Positions 17,248-26,527 of a stretch of 64,000 nucleotides of DNA are shown one piece after another. The notes under the pieces were generated by a model that was given only the letters and a program-made list of their open reading frames with translations, was not told where the DNA came from and ran no database searches. The DNA is from Acidovorax kalamii. Lineage in GTDB: Bacteria; Pseudomonadota; Gammaproteobacteria; Burkholderiales; Burkholderiaceae_C. The stretch is taken from assembly GCF_002245625.1 (NCBI RefSeq), contig NZ_NOIG01000005.1, positions 124,001 through 188,000 on the forward strand. The letters are read 5' to 3'. Numbering within the stretch: the first letter of the stretch is position 1; every line of letters begins with the position of its first letter. Made by a program: the position numbers and the translations under genes.

Positions 17248-17871
17248 TCAGCCCTTGACGAACTCTGGACGGTCGTTCTGTTGCGGCTTCAGCGGCGCGG
17301 CCACCTTGCCTTCGGCGCGTTCCTTGCGCCATTGCTCCTTGCGGGCCGTCCACTCAGCCAGGCGGGCGTGGGCCACGGTGCTGTCCTTGGCCATCTGCTC
17401 TTCGTTGGCCAGCTGGGCCGACAGCTCCAGGCGGATGCCGTTCGGGTCGAAGAAGTAGATGCTGTGGAAGATGTGGTGGTCGGTCACGCCCAGCACCTCG
17501 ATGCCGTGGGCTTCCAGGCGCCGCTTGGTGTTCTCCAGCTCCTGCACCGTGTCCACACGGAAGGCAATGTGGTTGACCCACAGCGGCGTGTTGGGCGAGG
17601 GCTCAGCCTTCACGTCGTCGCCCAGGTCAAAGAAGGCGATGAACGAGCCGTCCTTCAGGCGGAAGAAGAAGTGCGTGTAGGGGCAGTATTCGCCCGTGCT
17701 GGGCACGTAGTCGCTCTGGATGATGTGGTACAGCGGCAGGCCCAGGATGTCCTCGTAGAACTGGCGCGTCTCCTCGGCATCACGCGCCTTGTAGGCGTAG
17801 TGATGCAGCTGCTGGATGGGCGCGGGCGGGGGCAGGGTGGCCAGGTCAGGCTTCTTCAGGGCAGCGTTCAT
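17248..17871 (-). CDS. VOC-superfamily (glyoxalase/dioxygenase-fold) protein
   Basis: A 207-residue protein starting at ATG 17871 with GAGGAG 7 bases upstream. The paired beta-alpha-beta-beta-beta modules of the vicinal-oxygen-chelate fold are visible. Candidate metal ligands are His in QLHHYAYKARD, His in WVNHIAFRV and Glu in GIRLELSAQL, the usual His-His-Glu set. The module is followed by a charged C-terminal helix (HARLAEWTARKEQWRKERAE). Members act as ring-cleaving dioxygenases, isomerases or resistance proteins, and the substrate cannot be deduced here. It is divergent from the ABC-F gene, with an AT-rich intergenic region between them that probably holds both promoters. Confidence 0.85.
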   Translation of the reverse strand: MNAALKKPDLATLPPPAPIQQLHHYAYKARDAEETRQFYEDILGLPLYHIIQSDYVPSTGEYCPYTHFFFRLKDGSFIAFFDLGDDVKAEPSPNTPLWVNHIAFRVDTVQELENTKRRLEAHGIEVLGVTDHHIFHSIYFFDPNGIRLELSAQLANEEQMAKDSTVAHARLAEWTARKEQWRKERAEGKVAAPLKPQQNDRPEFVKG

Positions 17872-18085
17872 GCGGAGTCTCCTCAAATTGGTGTCTGCAA
17901 TTCTACTATTCGTAATTGATTTACGTTAAGTTAATTTTCATAAGGGTGTGATTGCGGTAAATTCCGCACTCGTCCTTCTTTGCCCTGAGGTATTCGTCCG
18001 ATGCGCCTGTAAGCCCCCAAGCCTTTCCTTCCTGCTGGCCCTGTGCCAGGTCAGGCGGTTGTATGTCTTGTCTGGAGTGCTTTGC

Positions 18086-19846
<1,761 letters not shown>

Positions 19847-19972
19847 CACTCCCGGCGAAGTGCGCGTGCATGAAAAAGCCACCCGCTGCATGAACGCAGG
19901 GGTGGCCTGTGGGTTCGACGCGCAGCAGCCGCCCTTCCGGGGCGAGCAGCCCGCGTGCCTGCAGATGGTGGC

Positions 19973-20551
19973 TTACTGCTTCACAGCTTCGATCTGCACC
20001 ACCAGGCGCACGTTCTTGGGGAAGCCCCATTCCACGCCGTAGTTCATGCCCCACTGGGTGCGGTCAATGGTGGTCTCGAAGTCGCCGCCGCACACTTCGC
20101 GCTTGAGCATGGGGCTGTCGTAGCAGTTGAACTGCGTGGCCTTGAGCGTGACGGGTGCCGTCTTGCCCAGCAGTGTGAGCTGGCCGCTCACTTCGCTGAC
20201 CTTGTCGCCGTTGAAGCTGAACTTGTCGGACACGAACTTGATGCTGGGGTGCTTGGCGGCGTCGAACAGGTCGGCGCTTTGCAGGTGCTTGTCGAACGCA
20301 GGCGTGCCCGAGTTCACCGAGGTCGTGTCGATGGAGATGTCCACCTTGCCGGTCTTGGCGGCGCGGTCGAACTCCACCGTGCCTTGCTTCTTGTCGAAGC
20401 GGGCGCGGTTGGTGGTGGCGCCAAAGTGGCTGATCTCGAACGTCACAAAGGTGTGCGTGGGGTCGATGCCGTAGTTGGCGGCCTGGGCGGTGCCAGCGGT
20501 CATGGCAGTGGCAGCGGCCACGGCGAGCAAAGAGAACAGGGACTTGCGCAT
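19973..20551 (-). CDS. YceI-family periplasmic protein (first copy)
   Basis: A 192-residue protein with a Sec signal peptide (MRKSLFSLLAVAAATAMTAG, cleavage after AQA near residue 23) and a mature YceI lipocalin-like barrel (YGIDPTHTFVTFEISHFGAT). The family binds polyisoprenoids such as ubiquinone-like molecules in the periplasm. AGGAG lies 8 bases before the ATG. It is the last gene of a three-gene operon with another YceI gene and a cytochrome b561, a frequent partnership. Two cysteines flank the stretch YDSPMLKREVCGG. Confidence 0.93.
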   Translation of the reverse strand: MRKSLFSLLAVAAATAMTAGTAQAANYGIDPTHTFVTFEISHFGATTNRARFDKKQGTVEFDRAAKTGKVDISIDTTSVNSGTPAFDKHLQSADLFDAAKHPSIKFVSDKFSFNGDKVSEVSGQLTLLGKTAPVTLKATQFNCYDSPMLKREVCGGDFETTIDRTQWGMNYGVEWGFPKNVRLVVQIEAVKQ

Positions 20552-20636
20552 GGAAAAGACTCCTAAAAAAGAGGAACTACGAAACGAACCAGGGGAAAGT
20601 GGGGGCGAAAGAGGTGGGGCTACCGTCGGCAACCGG

Positions 20637-21212
20637 TCAAAGCTTGCCGACGCCGGTCAGCGCGAGCTTGAATTTCACGGTCACGTCGTCGGCCACCATC
20701 GAGGTGTCGGCCCACTCGTTCTCGCCAATCTTGAAAGCCAGGCGCTTGATGGGCAGCGTGCCGGTGGCTGTGGTGGTGGGGCCGCTTTGCGCGAGTGCCA
20801 CGGGCACCACCACGTTCTGTGCGTTGCCCTTGATAGTGAGCTTGCCTGCCACTTCAAACTTGCCACCCCCCAGCGCCTTGATGGCCGTGGACTCGAATTG
20901 CGCCTGCGGGAACTTGGCCACGTTGAACCAAGTGGGCTTGGGCAGCTCGGCATCGGTCTCGCGCGAGCCCAGTGTGGCGCTGCCGGTGTCTACGGTGAAG
21001 GCGATCTTGCTCGTGGCCAGCTTGGCCGGGTCAAACGCCACCTGGGCGCTGAACTTCTTGAAGTGGCCATCCAGAGGCACGCCCATCTGGCGCGCGGTGA
21101 ACTGCACCTCGCTCTGGGCAGGCACCAGTTGCTGCTGGGCCAGGGCGGCCTGGGCGCTGGCCACCAGGGCGGCGCCGAGCACGACGCGGGACAGGGGAGA
21201 GGACAGATTCAT
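20637..21212 (-). CDS. YceI-family periplasmic protein (second copy)
   Basis: A 191-residue protein with a Sec signal peptide (cleavage near ALAQQQ, about residue 26) and a YceI barrel (QSEVQFTARQMGVPLDGHF, later WFNVAKFPQAQFEST). It is clearly distinct in sequence from the first copy downstream, so this is not a recent duplication. GGAG is 8 bases before the ATG. The start used here excludes about 150 in-frame codons that run through the cytochrome b561 gene region. It probably shares a transcript with cytochrome b561 upstream. Confidence 0.92.
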   Translation of the reverse strand: MNLSSPLSRVVLGAALVASAQAALAQQQLVPAQSEVQFTARQMGVPLDGHFKKFSAQVAFDPAKLATSKIAFTVDTGSATLGSRETDAELPKPTWFNVAKFPQAQFESTAIKALGGGKFEVAGKLTIKGNAQNVVVPVALAQSGPTTTATGTLPIKRLAFKIGENEWADTSMVADDVTVKFKLALTGVGKL

Positions 21213-21271
21213 GCAGAAACTCCGTTCAAAACACAGCAAAGAGAAGGCGTGGCCCGGCCGAGGTGGGGCGT

Positions 21272-21841
21272 CTACCAGGGCCGCATGCGCGCAAGCAGGC
21301 CGTCGCGATCGATGAGGTGGTGCTTGAGCGCTGCCGCCACATGCAGCAGCACCAGGCCCGCCATCGCAAACGCGGTGATCTGGTGCCAGGGCTTGATGGC
21401 CTCGGCCAGTTCCTTGCTCACGGGCACAAAGTCGGGCAGTTGCCACAGGCCCAGGAACACGATGGGGAAACCGGCCGCCGAGCTGTAGGCCCAGCCGATC
21501 AGCGGCACGGCGAAAAACAGGGTGTAGAGCAGCCCATGGGTGCCGTGGTGGGCCAGCTTTTGCCAGCCGGGCATGGCGTCTGCCATGGCCGGGGGCAACG
21601 CGGGTGGGCGGTGGGTGGCGCGCCACAGCAGGCGCAGCGCCGACAGCACGAGGATGGTGACCCCCGCCCACTTGTGCCAGTTGTAGAGCTTGAGCCGCTG
21701 CGGCGAAAAGGGCAGGCCCGTCATGTAGATGCCCATGCCAAACAGTCCGATCAGTGCAAATCCCAGCACCCAGTGCAGCAGCATGGCGGTGCGGGTGTAG
21801 CGGCGCGGGGCGGTGGCCGTGGGGGTGGCAGAAGTGGTCAT
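21272..21841 (-). CDS. Cytochrome b561
   Basis: A 189-residue, four-helix membrane di-haem protein that shuttles electrons between the quinone pool and periplasmic acceptors. Likely haem ligands are His in AMLLHWVLGF, NWHKWAG, the cluster KLAHHGTHG, and HVAAALKHH near the C-terminus. The start ATG 21841 is preceded by an in-frame TTG; neither has a strong ribosome site. It leads an operon with two YceI genes, which suggests that the cytochrome and the isoprenoid-binding proteins act on the same quinone-related process. Length is normal for the CybB family. Confidence 0.92.
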   Translation of the reverse strand: MTTSATPTATAPRRYTRTAMLLHWVLGFALIGLFGMGIYMTGLPFSPQRLKLYNWHKWAGVTILVLSALRLLWRATHRPPALPPAMADAMPGWQKLAHHGTHGLLYTLFFAVPLIGWAYSSAAGFPIVFLGLWQLPDFVPVSKELAEAIKPWHQITAFAMAGLVLLHVAAALKHHLIDRDGLLARMRPW

Positions 21842-22216
21842 CAAAAGCGTGGGCAGTGAAGGGCGGGGCCTGGTCGCTGGCAGCCCTGGGGCATGCAGGC
21901 GTGGAGGCAGTGTAGGAAGCGCCTGCCGGGTTCGGCTTCAGGCAGATTGACGCTTCATTTCAAAAAAAATGAATTGAGGGGGGCTTAGCAATCAAAGTTC
22001 CCCAATGCTTTGCGCTTTTTTGCCTGCGCATCGGCCGGTGCGGCGATGCCAGGCGTGCCGGAGCCAGCCCTGTATGGCGGGGGGCGTCAAGCCCTGGGGC
22101 TGCGGCGGGAGGAGTGGTGCCGGTGGCGTACACCGGGCCCCCCAGGGGGTGGTTGGGGGGGCGGCAGGCGATGTATCGGCTGGGCAGCTATGGCCAAGCC
22201 GCTCTGGCCCAGCGGT
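21842..22216. other. Intergenic region between cytochrome b561 and hemY
   Basis: There is no gene in this 375-base stretch. Near the cytochrome gene it holds an inverted repeat (TTCATTT at 21954-21960 and AAATGAA at 21967-21973) in an A-rich patch. This is a plausible operator or promoter element for the cytochrome b561-YceI operon. The rest is very GC-rich, with runs of G, and the reading frames across it look like shadows. Confidence 0.5.
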
Positions 22217-23494
22217 TCAGCGGTTCAGCGCGGCCTGCCTCCAGGCGCTGGCAGCAGCACTGTCGTCGCCGCGCTGCTCGGCCAGTTCGGCCAGGCGGCG
22301 CCAGGCGCTGGTGCGCAGGTAGGGGTCGGCCAGTTGCTGCGCTGCCTGGGTCAGCAGTTGCTGCGCCTTGCCCCACAGCTGGCGCTTGAGGCAGGCCATG
22401 CCCGCCAGGTACTGCAGGCGCGCGTCGCGCGGGTTGGCCTGGTGGGCCGATTCGATGCGGGCCAGCCAGGGGCCGTCGAGTTCGTCCAGCCCGGCTTCGA
22501 GTGCACGCACCAGCTTCAGCGCGTGGTGGTCGGCCAGGGCATCGGGCAGGTCCACCATGCGCTCCCACACCGGCAGCAGCCAGGCGCGCACCTGGGTGGC
22601 CTCGCCGCCCAGGGCGGCCAGGCGCTGCGCCGCATGGATGGCCAGCTCAGGCATGTTGCGCTCGGCCGTTTCCAGCGACTGCCAGATCTGCTGCAGCTGG
22701 GCGGTGTCGTGGGCGCTGTTGATGAGCTCGGTGGCCAGGCCCCGCACGATGCTCTGCGCTGCGGCGGGCGAGAAGGCGCGGTGTTTGCCCAGCAGGCGGG
22801 CGGTGTCCAGCGCCTCCTGGGTCTGGCGGTCCAGGCGCGTGGCCTTCAGCCTGATGCGCAGGGCCAGTGTGCGGCGGGCTGCGCCCTGGGGCAGGGCGGC
22901 CAGGCGTTCCAGGGCGGCGCTGGCATCGCGGTCGTCCAGCGACCAGCGGGCGGCGCGCATCTGGGCGCCTTCGTGCATTTCCTGTTCGTTCACCGTGCCG
23001 CGCATCGGGGCTTCCTGCAGGGCATCCTGCAGGTGGCTTTCGCGGGTAGCCCGGTCTTGCAGCGCGTGCGATGCCTCGGCCGCAATCATGTGGGCCAGTG
23101 CACGCAGCTGTTTGCCGTGGGGTACGGCCTCGCCGCTGGCCTCCAGGGCGTGTTCCTGCGACAGCGCTGCCACGGCCGCCTTGCGCGAGCGGATGAAGCG
23201 GCCGCCCAGCATGTGGGTGAGCGCGTCGAGCAAGGCCGCGTGCATGGCACGCTCCTTCTGCTGCACGCGCCAGCGGCGGGCCTGGTGGGGCAGTTCGAGC
23301 AGCGCAGCCAGGGCGCGCAGGGCGGCATAGAGTGTGACAAACCCGCCCACCAGCAGCAGCAACACCATGTTGAGCGACAGGTCGATGCGGTAGGGCGGCC
23401 AGTACAGGGTGATGGTGCCCTGGTTGTTGCCCGCAAACAAAGCCGTGGCCACGGCCACGCCAAACAACGCCAGGAGCCAGAGTGCAGCGCGCAT
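22217..23494 (-). CDS. hemY: HemY-type haem-biosynthesis-associated membrane protein
   Basis: A 425-residue protein with two N-terminal membrane helices (about residues 4-22 and 40-62) and a long helical TPR-like periplasmic or cytoplasmic part (DDRDASAALERLAALPQG, later REDARLQYLAGMACLKR-like repeats). This is the proteobacterial HemY associated with the hemCDX operon, not the Bacillus protoporphyrinogen oxidase of the same name. It may scaffold late haem synthesis. It is the last gene of hemC-hemD-hemX-hemY, with a 12-base gap after hemX. The tail of the gene contains a small tandem duplication (AGCGGTTC repeated). Confidence 0.9.
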   Translation of the reverse strand: MRAALWLLALFGVAVATALFAGNNQGTITLYWPPYRIDLSLNMVLLLLVGGFVTLYAALRALAALLELPHQARRWRVQQKERAMHAALLDALTHMLGGRFIRSRKAAVAALSQEHALEASGEAVPHGKQLRALAHMIAAEASHALQDRATRESHLQDALQEAPMRGTVNEQEMHEGAQMRAARWSLDDRDASAALERLAALPQGAARRTLALRIRLKATRLDRQTQEALDTARLLGKHRAFSPAAAQSIVRGLATELINSAHDTAQLQQIWQSLETAERNMPELAIHAAQRLAALGGEATQVRAWLLPVWERMVDLPDALADHHALKLVRALEAGLDELDGPWLARIESAHQANPRDARLQYLAGMACLKRQLWGKAQQLLTQAAQQLADPYLRTSAWRRLAELAEQRGDDSAAASAWRQAALNR

Positions 23495-23506
23495 GCGTTC
23501 AGCCCT

Positions 23507-24643
23507 TTACCGGCCTGCGGCGGCCGTGGCCAGCGCAGACAGGGTTTCATCCAGGCGGGGCTGCTCGGCCGCCTTCAGGCTGGCCTGGGCCGTCTGCAGC
23601 GTGCTGGCCGCGATCTGGGTGCGCCGTGCGGCCGGGTCAAAGTATTTGTTGAGCGCCACCGTGGCGGCGCCCAGGTCGGCGCGGGCCGAGTCGAACTGGC
23701 GTGCCAGCACGGCCAGGCGCGCGTTGAGCAGCTTGAGCTTGAGGTTCTCGCGCAGAAAAAAGGTCTGCTCGGGCGCCAGCAGGATGGCCTCGGGCTGGTC
23801 GATGCGGCTCACGCGCACCAGGCCCCGGGCCTCGTCGCGCACCACTTCCCAGCTGCGCTGCAGGGCTGCCTGCCACCAGGCCAGGCCTTCGGTGGGGGCG
23901 GGGGTGCTGCCAGGGGTAGCGGGGCCGGTGGACAGGCGTTTGGTGGATGCAGCCTGGGCCACGGCGTTGAGCACGGGCAGCTCGTCCACCTGGCGCACCA
24001 GGTCGTCAAGACGGCCCAGCAGGCCCGCGGTGTCGGTCACGGTGGCGCGGGTCAGGCGGTCCAGGTCGCGGCCAATGGCGCGTTGCACGGGCGCCAGGCG
24101 GGGCTGTGCTGCGCGTTCGATGCGCTGGTTGGCGCTTTTGAGCGCAGCCACCAGCGGCTCCAGGCTGCCGGTGAGCTGGGCCTGTTGCTGGGCCAGGCGG
24201 ATGGCGGATTCGATGTCCACCACCAGGTTTTCGTCGCGCGAGCGCGACAGGCTTTGCATCAATTCTTCGAGCTGGCTGCGCTGCAGCGCCACTTCGCTCA
24301 CCCGGGCTTCGGCCACCGACAGGCGGGCGGCGGTCTCGCGCACCAGCTCTTCGGCCTGGCGGGCCATGGTGCGGGCCTCGATGGCCTGCGCGCCCGAGTC
24401 GGCAGTCTGCCGGGCGAGCTGTTCCTGGATGGCGCTGAGCTTTTGCCACAGCATGCCGCTGCTGACCAGCGCGGCAGCGGCCACGGCGCCCAGCAGCAGG
24501 GTAACGGCACCACCCCGGCCCGGCGTGGGCGCCACGGCGGCCGGAGCCACAGGTGCAGGGCCTGCTGCAGGCGCGCCCACGGGTGCGGCCACAGGGGCGG
24601 CGGTGGGGGCTGGAGGCAGGTCGTTGGGCGGCGCGGAACTCAT
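23507..24643 (-). CDS. hemX: HemX-type membrane protein of the haem operon
   Basis: A 378-residue protein with a Pro/Ala-rich cytoplasmic leader (residues 1-45), one membrane helix (about residues 46-66, AVTLLLGAVAAAALVSSGML), and a long coiled-coil and helical domain that ends with the typical HemX region (YFDPAARRTQIAASTLQTAQ). It was historically annotated as uroporphyrinogen-III methyltransferase, but it has no methyltransferase motifs. Family members are thought to be structural partners in haem synthesis. The start ATG 24643 overlaps the hemD stop by 4 bases, indicating translational coupling. Confidence 0.92.
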   Translation of the reverse strand: MSSAPPNDLPPAPTAAPVAAPVGAPAAGPAPVAPAAVAPTPGRGGAVTLLLGAVAAAALVSSGMLWQKLSAIQEQLARQTADSGAQAIEARTMARQAEELVRETAARLSVAEARVSEVALQRSQLEELMQSLSRSRDENLVVDIESAIRLAQQQAQLTGSLEPLVAALKSANQRIERAAQPRLAPVQRAIGRDLDRLTRATVTDTAGLLGRLDDLVRQVDELPVLNAVAQAASTKRLSTGPATPGSTPAPTEGLAWWQAALQRSWEVVRDEARGLVRVSRIDQPEAILLAPEQTFFLRENLKLKLLNARLAVLARQFDSARADLGAATVALNKYFDPAARRTQIAASTLQTAQASLKAAEQPRLDETLSALATAAAGR

Positions 24644-25446
24644 GCGGCCGATTCTATCGAGGCCACCACGTCTTCCAGCGCCGGACGGCATTCCCCCACG
24701 GTGCCAAAGCCCGCTGCACGCGCCGCTTCGGCAATGCGCGGGTGGGTGGCCAGCGCACGCGCTGCGCCCCAGTGCTGACCGGGCAGCGCCTCTGACAGGT
24801 GGGCCACGGCTTCGGAGCTGCTCAGCAGCCAGACCGATCCGTCCTGCGCCGCCTGTTGCGCCAGAGCCACCTCGGCGGGGGCCAGCCGGGGCGCGCCGCG
24901 TTGGTATGCCACCACAAAATCCACCAGGCCGCCTGCGGCCTCGATCTGCCGTGCCAGCCAGTCGCGGCCACTGCCCTGGGCGGTGTCGTGCACGCCCCCC
25001 GAGCGCCCACGCACGATGAGCACCCGGTCGCCAGGCCGGATTTGCCCGGCCACCTGCTGCCACAGCGCTTCCGAGTCGAACTGCGGGGCGTCGGGCGCCG
25101 GGCCGTCGATGTGGCCCAGTGGCACCCCGGCCTGCTCCAGCGCACGCGCCGTGGCGGGGCCTGGTGCCCATGCTCTCATTTTTATAGCTGTTGGGGCAAG
25201 AGGATCGAGCGCAGAGGCCGGTTTTTGCTCAAAAAAATGAACCACCGCATTGCCACTGACAAACATCAGCGCCCGGTACTGCGCCAGCCGGGCGTGGGCC
25301 TGGGCCAGCGCCTGCTGCGCTGCCGTGTCGGTGCATGGCCCGATGTCAATCAACGGCAGGGCCACGGCCGGGATGCCGCGTGCCGCCAGCAGCCCGACCC
25401 AGTGCGCAGCCTCGCGGGCGGGCCGCGTGACGATCACCCGGGGCAT
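24640..25446 (-). CDS. hemD: Uroporphyrinogen-III synthase, with a repeat-derived insertion
   Basis: A 268-residue enzyme that closes hydroxymethylbilane into uroporphyrinogen III with inversion of ring D. The start at ATG 25446 (MPRVIVTRP) lies 11 bases after the hemC stop; an earlier TTG is possible. Family marks include VTRPAREAAHWVGLL at the N-terminus, MFVSGNAVVHFF, and the two-domain layout ending in CRPALEDVVASI. Between VVHFFEQ and MRAWAPGPATA, about 20 residues are encoded by a copy of the dispersed ATAGCT/GGCCTCT repeat (25177-25240), read in frame. This is near the interdomain connection and makes the loop longer than usual. Confidence 0.92.
   Translation of the reverse strand: MPRVIVTRPAREAAHWVGLLAARGIPAVALPLIDIGPCTDTAAQQALAQAHARLAQYRALMFVSGNAVVHFFEQKPASALDPLAPTAIKMRAWAPGPATARALEQAGVPLGHIDGPAPDAPQFDSEALWQQVAGQIRPGDRVLIVRGRSGGVHDTAQGSGRDWLARQIEAAGGLVDFVVAYQRGAPRLAPAEVALAQQAAQDGSVWLLSSSEAVAHLSEALPGQHWGAARALATHPRIAEAARAAGFGTVGECRPALEDVVASIESAA
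25177..25240. repeat. Dispersed repeat copy 4, inside hemD
   Basis: The repeat core reads TATAGCTGTTGGGGC, then GAGCGCAGAGGCCGG and TTTTTGCTCAAAAAAATG. It matches the copy at 63577-63637, including GCGCAGAGGCC and the T/A-rich ends. Here it is entirely in frame within hemD and codes for a Lys/Pro/Ala-rich loop. Confidence 0.75.
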
Positions 25447-25457
25447 GGCTGGGCCGA

Positions 25458-26396
25458 TCAATTCAGGGGTTCGGCGCCCCGCGCGCCACCGGCACGCAGG
25501 CGCTGTGCAATCGCGTCGCCCAGCGCTTCGGCCTGCGCCAGCGTGGTGACGGGGGCGCTAGCCGCTGCGCGCACCAGGGGGGCCTGCGCATCCACATCGC
25601 CCCAGGCGGCGTCGAGCTGCAGCACGCCACCCGTGAAGGTGCCGTGCGCGGCCAGCGGCATCGAGCAGCTGCCGCCCATGGCGCGGCTCACGGCGCGTTC
25701 GGCGGCCACGGTGAGCCAGGTGGGCTGGTGGGCCAGCGGCGCCAGCGCGTCGATGAGGTCTTGCCGGTTGCTGCGCACTTCAATGCCCAGGGCACCCTGG
25801 CCTGCGGCGGGCAACATGGCGGCGGGCGCGAAGGTGGCGCGGATGCGCGATTCCAGGCCCAGGCGCTTCAGGCCCGCAGCTGCCAGCACGATGGCGTCGT
25901 ACTGGCCTTCGTCCAGCTTGCGCAGGCGGGTGTCGAGGTTGCCGCGCAGCGGCTCAATCTTCAGGTCGGGCCGCAGGGCCTGCAGCAACACCTGGCGGCG
26001 CAGGCTCGAAGTGCCGACCACCGCACCCTGGGGCAGGGCATCTATGTTGGGGTAGTGGGGCGAGACAAACGCATCGCGCGGGTCTTCGCGTTCCATCACG
26101 CAGGCCAGCGCAAACCCCTCGGGCAGCTCCATGGGCACGTCCTTGAGCGAATGCACGGCGATGTGCGCGCGACCTTCTTCCAGTGCCACTTCCAGTTCTT
26201 TCACAAACAGGCCCTTGCCGCCCACCTTGGACAGCGAGCGGTCCAGGATCTGGTCGCCCTTGGTGGTCATGCCCAGCAGCTCCACCTGGTGGCCGCGCGC
26301 GCGCAACAGGGACTGCACATGCTCGGCCTGCCACAGCGCCAGGCGGCTCTCGCGCGTGGCGATCACGATGGAAAGAGGGGCGTTCTGGAGGCTCAA
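25458..26396 (-). CDS. hemC: Hydroxymethylbilane synthase (porphobilinogen deaminase)
   Basis: A 312-residue enzyme that links four porphobilinogens into hydroxymethylbilane using a covalently bound dipyrromethane cofactor. The cofactor Cys lies in [12 protein letters not shown]. Other family motifs are [47 protein letters not shown] and [13 protein letters not shown]. The best start is a TTG (26396): no ATG or GTG stands closer to the conserved N-terminus, and an AGG lies upstream. It leads the hemCDXY operon and diverges from ppc. Confidence 0.95.
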   Translation of the reverse strand: MSLQNAPLSIVIATRESRLALWQAEHVQSLLRARGHQVELLGMTTKGDQILDRSLSKVGGKGLFVKELEVALEEGRAHIAVHSLKDVPMELPEGFALACVMEREDPRDAFVSPHYPNIDALPQGAVVGTSSLRRQVLLQALRPDLKIEPLRGNLDTRLRKLDEGQYDAIVLAAAGLKRLGLESRIRATFAPAAMLPAAGQGALGIEVRSNRQDLIDALAPLAHQPTWLTVAAERAVSRAMGGSCSMPLAAHGTFTGGVLQLDAAWGDVDAQAPLVRAAASAPVTTLAQAEALGDAIAQRLRAGGARGAEPLN

Positions 26397-26527
26397 GTTC
26401 GTAACCTGTTTGTAATCTTTCAGGGGCGGGCGATGCTAGCATGCGCCCGCACTGGGGCTGGTGCACCCCGGGGGACACGGGGGCAGGCGGCTCCTGGCCA
26501 CCACCCACCTCCGGAGACTCACGCACC

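Noticed and set aside
22198-22240. Tandem AGCGGTTC repeat near the hemY end
   Set aside because: Only two short units, probably a small slippage duplication of no structural value.
22010-24778. Long plus-strand frame opposite hemY and hemX
   Set aside because: The reverse genes are a clear haem operon with coupled starts. The plus frame has no start signal and a shadow-type composition.
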